DNA of 39,086 nucleotides from a virus: IMG/VR virus record IMGVR_UViG_3300037014_000106, positions 1 to 39,086 of that record; one strand, 5' to 3'. Shown piece by piece: positions 14,835 to 21,531 of this stretch (position 1 is its first letter; each line of letters starts with the position of its first letter). The notes under the pieces were generated by a model. It saw only the letters and a program-made list of their open reading frames with translations, ran no database searches and was not told where the DNA came from. The position numbers and the translations under genes were made by a program.

Positions 14835-15017
14835 GTGATTAGTGCAGACCATAACTATAAAGTGGTGAGCCAGTGCGGCGCTACTTTCGTAACGTATGAC
14901 GATAAGGAAAAGGCTAGGGCTTTCGTACGAAATGCCAGGGCGTCAATAAAAGAAAAATTACTCATATTACCGAATAACGATAAAACCAAATTAAAAGAGG
15001 CCGCCGGTACTCTGTAG
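14835..15017 (+). CDS. hypothetical protein, 60 residues
   Basis: The GTG at 14835 is preferred to the ATG at 14817 because GAGGGGG at 14821-14827 is then a ribosome-binding site seven bases upstream rather than coding sequence. The product has a beta-like N-terminus (NYKVVSQCGATFVTYDD) and a long basic helix (KARAFVRNARASIKEKLLIL). No family recognised. Expressed as part of the replication operon, between the polymerase and the DUF1353 gene. Confidence 0.6.
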   Translation: MISADHNYKVVSQCGATFVTYDDKEKARAFVRNARASIKEKLLILPNNDKTKLKEAAGTL

Positions 15018-15025
15018 GGGTAGGT

Positions 15026-15355
15026 ATGAGACAAGCTAGAAACGTATCAATTTTTATAAAAACTCATCCGATAGAGAATAGAATTAGTAATTTCGTGCCT
15101 ATAAGCTACAAGGGCGTTACCGTACCGGCGGGCTATATGAGCGACGGCCTTACCAAATTAATCAATAAATATCAGCCCCGTTGCTTGAGAGCGGCCTTCG
15201 TACACGACTATATATGCTCTACGAAAATACTACCGAGGAAAAAGGGCGATATCTATTTTTATGAGATAATGAGACTAGATAGCGTAAGCTCGGCGAAAGC
15301 CAGGGCCTTTTACTTAGCCGTAAGGGCGTACGCGGTTATAACCTTTAAAAAATAG
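15026..15355 (+). CDS. DUF1353 family protein
   Basis: A 109-residue protein. The DUF1353 signature is visible: VPAGYMSDGLTKLINKY near residues 35-50, AAFVHDYIC with the conserved His-Asp near residues 60-68, and RKKGDIYFYEIM following. The family is widespread in phages, has no proven biochemistry, and its conserved Asp and His residues hint at an enzymatic or metal-binding centre. It is often placed near tail or lysis genes; here it lies in the early operon. Confidence 0.8.
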   Translation: MRQARNVSIFIKTHPIENRISNFVPISYKGVTVPAGYMSDGLTKLINKYQPRCLRAAFVHDYICSTKILPRKKGDIYFYEIMRLDSVSSAKARAFYLAVRAYAVITFKK

Positions 15356-15364
15356 GGGGCAAAA

Positions 15365-15520
15365 ATGAAAGATAAAAAAGTTACCGCTCAATTTATAGTC
15401 AAGGTCGACGACGGTTTCGATATGCTCGAAAAAAGTGAGCGCGACCGCATTATAGCCGAGCGCGTAAAAAACGGCGAGTACGAGCGCGGCCAGGTATTGA
15501 CCGTTGAGAACTACCGCTAA
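15365..15520 (+). CDS. hypothetical protein, 51 residues
   Basis: A short gene with a GGGGG run just upstream of its ATG at 15365. The product begins KDKKVTAQFIVKVDDGFD and continues with a charged helix (MLEKSERDRIIAERVKNGEYERG) and a short strand. No cysteines or membrane segment. Tight spacing with both neighbours and backbone-like codon choice support it as real. No function can be assigned. Confidence 0.65.
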   Translation: MKDKKVTAQFIVKVDDGFDMLEKSERDRIIAERVKNGEYERGQVLTVENYR

Positions 15521-15532
15521 CCAGGGGGCACT

Positions 15533-15703
15533 ATGAAATACTTAATTTTTTTCGTTTTAGTCCTGCTTAGCTGCATATCGAGCGGGACCGATAGCGCCAC
15601 GACCGGGCTACGCGAGGTCTATTTCGACGGCTGCCAATACGTTTTAACTCCCGAGGGCGGTATTACCCATAAGGGTAACTGTTCTAACCCCGCCCATCGT
15701 TAG
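15533..15703 (+). CDS. small putative lipoprotein or secreted Cys-rich protein
   Basis: A 56-residue product with CAGGGGG upstream of the ATG. Residues 1-14 (MKYLIFFVLVLLSC) form a signal peptide with a lipobox-like LLSC. The mature part contains FDGCQYV and THKGNCSNPAHR, a C-x(n)-HKGNC-x-N-P-x-H motif that recurs in many small phage proteins of unknown function, usually without a leader. The combination suggests an envelope-located protein, for instance one altering the infected cell surface, but that is inference. Confidence 0.68.
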   Translation: MKYLIFFVLVLLSCISSGTDSATTGLREVYFDGCQYVLTPEGGITHKGNCSNPAHR

Positions 15704-15706
15704 CGC

Positions 15707-16048
15707 GTGCGAGAGAGCTTAATAGAGAGCGACGGCGTAAAATACGCCGAGGCCCGCGGCTGGCTGGTCTATAAGTGGACCTCGCCGGGCCGGGCCGGTA
15801 TACTCGACCGCCTGCACTTTAAAAACGGCTTTACCTTCGCTATCGAATACAAGGCTACTGACGAGAAGGCAAGCGTAATGCAACAACAAGAGGCTATGAG
15901 ACTAAGCGCCGCCGGTATACCGTGCCGCTGCTGCGATAACCCAGGCGACGCCCGGGCCTTTATCGATACCATGACGGCAGCCGCCGACCGCGACGACTGC
16001 TTTATAGCCCAGGTTTTAGCTCTCGATATAAGCTCTTTCTACTGGTAA
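15707..16048 (+). CDS. VRR-NUC domain nuclease
   Basis: A 113-residue stand-alone VRR-NUC protein with a GTG start three bases after the preceding stop. The PD-(D/E)XK core is present: Glu2 and Glu7 in the first helix, GILDRLHF with Asp34, AIEYKA with Glu47 and Lys49, and QQQ at 59-61 followed by a helix. Such nucleases process branched DNA and are almost always adjacent to an SNF2-type helicase in phages, as here, where its stop directly precedes the helicase ATG. Confidence 0.88.
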   Translation: MRESLIESDGVKYAEARGWLVYKWTSPGRAGILDRLHFKNGFTFAIEYKATDEKASVMQQQEAMRLSAAGIPCRCCDNPGDARAFIDTMTAAADRDDCFIAQVLALDISSFYW

Positions 16049-17638
16049 ATGCCCCGATTTAAAGAAAGCGAGCTGAGAGTATCTCAGCACCAGGTAATAG
16101 AATACGGGGCCGTTAATAATAATTTCGCTTGTTTTAGTAATATGGGCTTCGGGAAAACCGCGGCTATCATTACCCTGGTAGAAAAATTATTCAGGCTAAA
16201 AGAGGTTAGGCGGCTGCTGGTAGTAACTACCCTACGGGTAGCCCGGGATACCTGGCCCGAAGAGCTGCAGGACTGGGAGCAGAGCTCGTATTTAAAATTT
16301 AAAGTGATATCCGGCGACGAGGGGGCCCGGCTCGCCGCGGCCCGGGGTAAAGAGCAAATTCACATAATTAACCAGGAAAATTTCGTATGGTTAGCCGAGC
16401 GCGCCGGGCGTACCTGGCCGTACGATATGGTAGTTTTTGACGACGTAGAGGGCTTTAAAAACGCTAACCGTAAAACGGTACCGAGTAAAGCCATCTGCCA
16501 GCACGAGAGCGCGTGCGGGCTCTATGAACACGAAAATAGCCGGGTATGTACCTGGGCCGATTTTTGTATAGCGTACCGGCCCGGGGCCTACGCGCCCGGC
16601 TGTATAATGCCCTGCCAGGACTTTAAGCCGGTACGCCCGGCGTCGCGGGCCTGTACTACGCTCTGCAGGCTGTTTGCGAGCCCCCCGGCGCGTTATACCC
16701 GCTTCGGCGCGCTCTGCGCCCTGGGCCCCCAAATAAAGCGACTGGTACACTTAACGGGCACGCCCTCAAACCGCGGCCTCTTAGATCTATGGCCGCTTAT
16801 CTTTACCCTCGACGGCGGCGACCGGCTGGGCCGCACGTATAGCCAGTATAAAAACCGGTTTTTTAATAAATCTCATAACGGCTTTACCTGGGAGCTTAAG
16901 CCCGGGGGCGCCGCCGAGATACACGAGAAAATAAAAGATATCTGTATTTCGATAACGTCCGAGGCCGAGGCCGAGCTACCGGCCTGCCAGCATATTAACC
17001 AGGTTATCGAGCTGCCGGGCGAGGCCGCCAAGCTTTACGATACTTTCGAGCGGGACCTGTTTTTAAATATTGACGGCGAAGAGATAACCGCCGCTAATAG
17101 CGGGGTCCTCGCCGGCAAGCTCCTGCAGGTGTGCGGGGGCGCGGTCTATACCGGTACGGGCCGGGACTGGGTAGAGCTGCACGACCAGAAGTTTAAAGCG
17201 CTCGATAGCATACTTTTAAAGCACAAGTACGAGCCGGTACTGGTCGGCTATAATTTCGAGCACGAGCTAACCAGGCTAAAAGCTCGCTATCCCTTCGGCG
17301 TCAATCTGGCCGACCGTCGCGACGCGGTCCACGCCTGGAACGCGGGCGAGATACCGCTACTATTTACTCACCCCAAGAGCGCCGGGCACGGCCTTAACCT
17401 GCAGCGCGGCCCCGGGCGGGTCCTGGTATGGTTTGGTTTGAGCTGGCGACTAGACCATAACAAGCAACTAAATAAGAGGCTATGGCGACCGGGCCAGGCC
17501 CGAGAGGTTTTTATTTATTACTTGATAGCCAAAGGCCGGGCCGACGTCCGCTTAATGCAGGGCGTAGCTAAATATGACTGGACGCAAGACCAGCTCTTAG
17601 AGGCCGTAAAGCGAGACGCCCGGCTAAAAAACGCCTAG
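16049..17638 (+). CDS. SNF2-type superfamily 2 DNA helicase with a Cys-rich insertion
   Basis: A 529-residue protein. Walker A is GFGKT at 33-37, motif Ia lies around residue 60 (VVTTLRVA), motif II is VFDDVEGF at 129-136 (DDVE instead of DExH), motif III is HLTGTPSNRG near 234-243, and the C-terminal lobe carries SAGHGLNL and RLWRPGQ (motifs V and VI). Between motifs II and III is an insertion with nine cysteines at 150, 156, 167, 173, 185, 189, 202, 206 and 223, which could hold zinc or an iron-sulphur cluster. It probably partners the VRR-NUC nuclease in replication or recombination. Confidence 0.88.
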   Translation: MPRFKESELRVSQHQVIEYGAVNNNFACFSNMGFGKTAAIITLVEKLFRLKEVRRLLVVTTLRVARDTWPEELQDWEQSSYLKFKVISGDEGARLAAARGKEQIHIINQENFVWLAERAGRTWPYDMVVFDDVEGFKNANRKTVPSKAICQHESACGLYEHENSRVCTWADFCIAYRPGAYAPGCIMPCQDFKPVRPASRACTTLCRLFASPPARYTRFGALCALGPQIKRLVHLTGTPSNRGLLDLWPLIFTLDGGDRLGRTYSQYKNRFFNKSHNGFTWELKPGGAAEIHEKIKDICISITSEAEAELPACQHINQVIELPGEAAKLYDTFERDLFLNIDGEEITAANSGVLAGKLLQVCGGAVYTGTGRDWVELHDQKFKALDSILLKHKYEPVLVGYNFEHELTRLKARYPFGVNLADRRDAVHAWNAGEIPLLFTHPKSAGHGLNLQRGPGRVLVWFGLSWRLDHNKQLNKRLWRPGQAREVFIYYLIAKGRADVRLMQGVAKYDWTQDQLLEAVKRDARLKNA

Positions 17639-17679
17639 CCCGACGATCCGCGAGGGGGCCGCAACCAAAGGAAAATAAA

Positions 17680-17859
17680 ATGAGCAAGCTAAAAACGAGA
17701 ATAAAAAAGGCCGCTGAGAAAACGCCGCTTTTCGCTATGGCCGTCGGTATGGGCGTTAATCCCGCTACCCTTAACCGGATTTTAAACCATGACGCCGAGC
17801 CTAAGCAAGCGCGGGTAATTTCCTCTATCGAGAGCTGGCTATCCGAGCGGGGCTTTTAA
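17680..17859 (+). CDS. small helix-turn-helix-like protein
   Basis: A 59-residue basic protein with AAAGGA upstream of its ATG. The central part, TPLFAMAVGMGVNPATLNRILN, has the spacing of a Cro/CI-type helix-turn-helix with Gly and Val at the turn, followed by a helix (QARVISSIESWLSERGF). It is the best candidate for a small DNA-binding regulator in this genome, although no full XRE signature is evident. It lies near the end of the rightward operon. Confidence 0.6.
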   Translation: MSKLKTRIKKAAEKTPLFAMAVGMGVNPATLNRILNHDAEPKQARVISSIESWLSERGF

Positions 17860-17860
17860 T

Positions 17861-18025
17861 ATGAAAAGCGTAGACGAGATTATTATGGAAATGAGCCAGC
17901 TAATATCCGGCCTTGAGGCTATACGGATAACTTACGAGGTTACCGGCCAGGTCGAGCGGGCCGCCGTAGTGGCCGAAAAGGTAAAAAGCGTCGAGGACTG
18001 CATACGGATAGCTGAGGGCGGCTAA
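17861..18025 (+). CDS. hypothetical helical protein, 54 residues
   Basis: Starts one base after the preceding stop and closes the rightward operon. The product is acidic and almost entirely helical (DEIIMEMSQLISGLEAIRITYEV and VERAAVVAEKVKSVEDCI in two segments), suggesting a small coiled-coil or helical hairpin. No family recognised. The last gene before the GC-rich convergent junction. Confidence 0.62.
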   Translation: MKSVDEIIMEMSQLISGLEAIRITYEVTGQVERAAVVAEKVKSVEDCIRIAEGG

Positions 18026-18031
18026 AGGCCC

Positions 18032-18132
18032 GGCCCGGGGCCTGGGGAGCTGCGGGGGGCCCGCCGCCCGGCTCCGGGGTCCTGGGGCCTGGCCCGGGGC
18101 CTGGGGAGCTGCGGGGGGCCCGCCGCCCGGCT
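18032..18132. repeat. perfect 42-bp GC-rich direct repeat at the convergent operon junction
   Basis: Positions 18032-18073 and 18091-18132 are identical over 42 bp, separated by a 17-bp G/C-rich spacer. The stretch is almost entirely G and C and carries several strong self-complementary tracts (GGCCCGGGGCC, GGGGGGCCC). It separates the rightward replication operon from the leftward late operon and may act as a bidirectional transcription barrier, although no T-run is present. The end of the second copy overlaps the stop codon of the DUF5675 gene by two bases. Confidence 0.85.
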
Positions 18133-18535
18133 AAAAGCTTTCGGTAATTGTTAGGTTTAGCTCTTCGGCCTTTTCGGATAGCTCCATAAAGCGGGCGAAA
18201 GTAGCGCCCGAGGACCCTACCCCGAGCTTACCCTTAACGCTTGCCAGGCTAGACCCCAGGAGTACGCAGCCCAGGCTATCGTCCTCGATATTACCGATAT
18301 GGAAAAGGACCGCGGAGCGCCCGGGTACCTCGATTATTTCCCAGGTGTTTTTATACTTCGGGCCATTATGCCGCCTGCAGCGGTAGCGCCCCGGGGGTAT
18401 ACGCGAGTTAGCGCCGTTGCCGCGGTCGTTAGGCTCAAGCGTCATACCGAGGGGTACGCCGTTATATTCCATAACGCCGTAAGTACCGTCGGCGGTTTCC
18501 GAGTACCTTACTATGCGTATGAAATGTACAGCCAT
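18131..18535 (-). CDS. DUF5675 family protein, last gene of the late operon
   Basis: A 134-residue protein matching DUF5675: YSETADGTYGVMEYNG near the N-terminus, LGMTLEPNDR, RIPPGRYRCRRHNGPKY, WEIIEVPGRSAVLFHIGN near residues 64-81 and GCVLLGS. The family is common in phages downstream of tail fibre genes and near lysis genes. Its fold resembles L,D-transpeptidase-like domains in layout (a P-P-G-x-Y segment and an H-x-G-N segment), but no catalytic Cys in the right context is evident. Function unproven; a lysis or cell-wall role is an inference from position. Confidence 0.8.
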   Translation of the reverse strand: MAVHFIRIVRYSETADGTYGVMEYNGVPLGMTLEPNDRGNGANSRIPPGRYRCRRHNGPKYKNTWEIIEVPGRSAVLFHIGNIEDDSLGCVLLGSSLASVKGKLGVGSSGATFARFMELSEKAEELNLTITESF

Positions 18536-18545
18536 TTAAAACCCG

Positions 18546-19481
18546 CTAGATAGACCGGTCGTCAAAGTATCCGCGTACGGCTACCCATAATTCGGGCGAG
18601 CTCGTATCGTATAGGTAAGCGATATTAATTTTCCCGTTACTCGGTATCATTATATCGCAATCGCATGAAACCCCGTAGTTGTGGTCGCTAGATACAGGTA
18701 TAATGCTCTGAAAAACAAACTCCCCGACCCGTACACCGGCGTTTATAAAAGTAGTGGGCACGCTGAAATGACCGCCATAGGCCGATATTAACCCGATAGA
18801 ATGTACCTCTTTTTCGGTAACGACGTTTAATTTGGCTAAAACGTCCCGCGCTGGAAGGGCCAGGCCCCGCGCGCCCTCGGTTAGCGTTATCTCTGAGTAG
18901 CTGTCGCTAGTATCGCTATGGTTTACGCCGGGGCCACTCCACATGGAATTAGGGTTAATAAATACATTATCCCCTATAGCGTACATTTCGATTAAATTAA
19001 AACTGCCGTCGCCGCCCGCCGCGCCTGTTTTAAAAGAATGTATAAAGCGCTTTTCGGTATATATACCGCTAACTACGTTAGTACCCGCCGGGTTATCGTC
19101 AAACATTATTTCAGTAGTGCCGTCGCTAGGTTTCATAATAACGAAAGCGTAGTACCACGTATGGGCCGCCACGGTTACGGCTGCAGCCATGCCGCCGAAA
19201 GTAGCCCCGTTACCTGGGGCCCAGGTCTTTAAGTTTTTTACGTGAGCCGCGCTCATACGGATAGGTACGCCGTTTTCAGAATAGCAAGAGCCGGGGGTAA
19301 TAGTCACTACGCCATCCTGCCCGACGACGGCGTTATTTATGCTATACCCGAAACCCTGCACTTTCCGAAAAGTGGCGTCGCGTAGCGCCTTGGTATTAGC
19401 CTCGATACGGTTTAAATCCCCGTACCCGATACCGTCGTTATCTATCCAGTTAATTTTCGGGTCGGTCCAAAAGTCTGCCAT
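18546..19481 (-). CDS. distal tail / baseplate fibre protein
   Basis: A 311-residue protein with GGAGGG upstream. The N-terminus (DFWTDPKINWIDNDGIGYGDLNRIEANTKALRD) is the typical start of siphovirus tail proteins that attach to the tail tip, followed by beta-rich sequence with Gly, Thr and Ser (VTITPGSCYSENGVPIRM). The C-terminal half is beta-rich and ends AVRGYFDDRSI. It lies between the hub-like protein and the end of the late operon. A structural, receptor-proximal role is expected from position and composition. Confidence 0.7.
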   Translation of the reverse strand: MADFWTDPKINWIDNDGIGYGDLNRIEANTKALRDATFRKVQGFGYSINNAVVGQDGVVTITPGSCYSENGVPIRMSAAHVKNLKTWAPGNGATFGGMAAAVTVAAHTWYYAFVIMKPSDGTTEIMFDDNPAGTNVVSGIYTEKRFIHSFKTGAAGGDGSFNLIEMYAIGDNVFINPNSMWSGPGVNHSDTSDSYSEITLTEGARGLALPARDVLAKLNVVTEKEVHSIGLISAYGGHFSVPTTFINAGVRVGEFVFQSIIPVSSDHNYGVSCDCDIMIPSNGKINIAYLYDTSSPELWVAVRGYFDDRSI

Positions 19482-19483
19482 TT

Positions 19484-21517
19484 TTAAGCCCTCCGTAGCT
19501 CGGCGCTACCCTGCAGCGCGCCGTCGTATTTAATGCTCTGTCTTTTTATAATAAAATTTCCTTTAGTCTCTACCGTAGCGCTTTTAAATTCTACCACCTC
19601 TATCGTACTCCCTACGGAAACTAGGGTAGTTATGGGCCAATCGACCGCGGCGTCTTGTCTTACCTGGCCGTATCGGGTTATGAGCTCCGCGACTAAAGCC
19701 TGGGCCTCTTCCGGCGTAGTTATCAGGATATTACCGGTAAGCGAAAACTCGCGTACACCGTATAGCGTTATACTATCCAGGTACTCCGCGGTCGTCTCGG
19801 TATTTTCTTCGAGCGTGTAGGGGCTACCTGTAGCCGAGATTTTAAACGTATCCCCTGGCGCGCCGGTTACCTGCAGAAAGGCCCCGAAGGCGTACGCGTC
19901 GGCCCGGGTTAGCAAAGGTACCCCGCTAACCGTGGTAAGCACTATACTAGCGGTCCATACCTTTATCGGGGCCTTACTCCACGCTATATAAAAATCTAAT
20001 ACGCCGCTACCGGGTATCTCAAAAGTATCGTCGTTACTGTAGATATCCTCTGGCGGTACGCCGCTCTCTATGTACTGGGTATAGCCTACCCGCACGCGGT
20101 TAATTAGCTCGTCTAGCTTCGGGTCGCTCTGAAAATTATAATAGTCGCTCATATCAAATTTTTGCCAGTTCTTTAACGGGGTAACCGCTTCCAGGTATTC
20201 ACCTACGACCAGTATACCGTCGCGGTCTACGTATGTATAGGATAGCGTTACCTCGGCGAGGTCCTTTAAAATTTCCAGGTAGCTCTTAGGCTGAAAAGCG
20301 ACGTTAGTAAGTACTATATCCGCCGTATCAGGGCTAACCCGCCAGGCTAGGTCGGGTATATCGTTTTTAGCCTCGGTAAGTATGGAGTTTACGATATCCT
20401 CTACCGGGCCGGTATAGTTAAGGGATTTTAAAAAATCTTTCTGGCCGAGCCGGTAGGTAATATCGTAGGCCGTGGTAGTTGTTTCCTGGCTCTCAAAGCT
20501 ACTTATCCAATCTTTCGACCAGTATATACCATAGGGCATATAGCCGACCTTTAGCCCGCTCTCGGTTTCCACTATGTAGCCCTCTACGTCGCCGGTCATA
20601 TCGGTAGAGCCCGGGGGTAAAACAAATCCCAGCCATACTCTTATTTTACGCCCCGAGCGTAGCGACGTAAGGTAGGGGCTATCGGTATTACCGTAGCTAA
20701 AGCGCCGGGCGGTATTTAGCAGCGCCAGGTCGAGCTCGTTAGCGGATACATTACCAATCGGAACGGCCCCGGTATCGCTATTAGTTTCTTCGAGTATGTC
20801 AAGCGAGGTTATATCCCCGGCCTTATATAGCTCGATCAAAGCCCCGGCCATCTGGATAACTTTTACTATGGTATTCGGCGCGCTCCATTTCGTTATCGTT
20901 AGTCTTACCGCTGATACATTATTTATGTAGCTCAAAGCCTGAGAGTATATCCGGCTCGTATTACCGGTAACCGTTATAACCGTGGGCCCGCCTGGGTGGG
21001 TAAAAGTAACGGTAAAATCTACTGGGTACTCGTCGTAAACGCTATCGCTCGCTATCAGTATAGCCGAGTACGCCCTGGGGTCGTGGGCTACCTGCAGCCA
21101 GGGCGGGGTCGAAAAAACCCCCGAGCCGTCGCCTACGAAATCGTTATTGCCAAACCAGCCCGCTTGTCTCTCGGTATCGAGCTCGGGCATAGCCTTAAAA
21201 GAGCCGTCGGCTTTTAGCCCGCTATGGATATAGGCCCATTTATTGCCGCTATACGTTTTACCGTTAAATAGCTGGCCGGTACGGTTTATACGGTTTATAG
21301 CCCCGTTAGTAGTTAAAATAACATTCTGGTCTACCACCGAGTTAGCCCAGGTTACCTCTACCATAGCCCGGGGCCGCCTGCATACGTCGGCGGTAGCCGC
21401 CGTTATATAATCGTCGGTAAATTTACGGGCTACCGGGCGGCCAGTATAGGCCCGGTTAGCCCCGTAGCGCTGGGCTATTAAATTCTCGTTACGGCCTTCA
21501 AGCCAATTTATTAGCAC
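19484..21517 (-). CDS. tail tip / baseplate hub protein
   Basis: A 677-residue, beta-rich protein starting at a GTG. The N-terminal part contains aromatic and Gly-rich strands (TNGAINRINRTGQLFNGKTY, YAILIASDSVYDEYPVDF). A central segment (GYIVETESGLKVGYMPYGIYWSKDW followed by TTAYDITYRLGQKDFL) and DYYNFQSDPKLDELINRVRVGYTQYI resemble tail hub proteins of the gp27/Tal type, which cap the tail tube and carry the fibres. The C-terminus (FIIKRQSIKYDGALQGSAELR) is also typical of these hubs. No peptidase domain was identified. Confidence 0.68.
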   Translation of the reverse strand: MLINWLEGRNENLIAQRYGANRAYTGRPVARKFTDDYITAATADVCRRPRAMVEVTWANSVVDQNVILTTNGAINRINRTGQLFNGKTYSGNKWAYIHSGLKADGSFKAMPELDTERQAGWFGNNDFVGDGSGVFSTPPWLQVAHDPRAYSAILIASDSVYDEYPVDFTVTFTHPGGPTVITVTGNTSRIYSQALSYINNVSAVRLTITKWSAPNTIVKVIQMAGALIELYKAGDITSLDILEETNSDTGAVPIGNVSANELDLALLNTARRFSYGNTDSPYLTSLRSGRKIRVWLGFVLPPGSTDMTGDVEGYIVETESGLKVGYMPYGIYWSKDWISSFESQETTTTAYDITYRLGQKDFLKSLNYTGPVEDIVNSILTEAKNDIPDLAWRVSPDTADIVLTNVAFQPKSYLEILKDLAEVTLSYTYVDRDGILVVGEYLEAVTPLKNWQKFDMSDYYNFQSDPKLDELINRVRVGYTQYIESGVPPEDIYSNDDTFEIPGSGVLDFYIAWSKAPIKVWTASIVLTTVSGVPLLTRADAYAFGAFLQVTGAPGDTFKISATGSPYTLEENTETTAEYLDSITLYGVREFSLTGNILITTPEEAQALVAELITRYGQVRQDAAVDWPITTLVSVGSTIEVVEFKSATVETKGNFIIKRQSIKYDGALQGSAELRRA

Positions 21518-21531
21518 TTAAACGCCCGCGG

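Noticed and set aside
18032-18132. 42-bp direct repeat as a prophage attachment site pair
   Set aside because: The copies are only 59 bp apart, no integrase gene exists in the window and both lie inside one operon junction.
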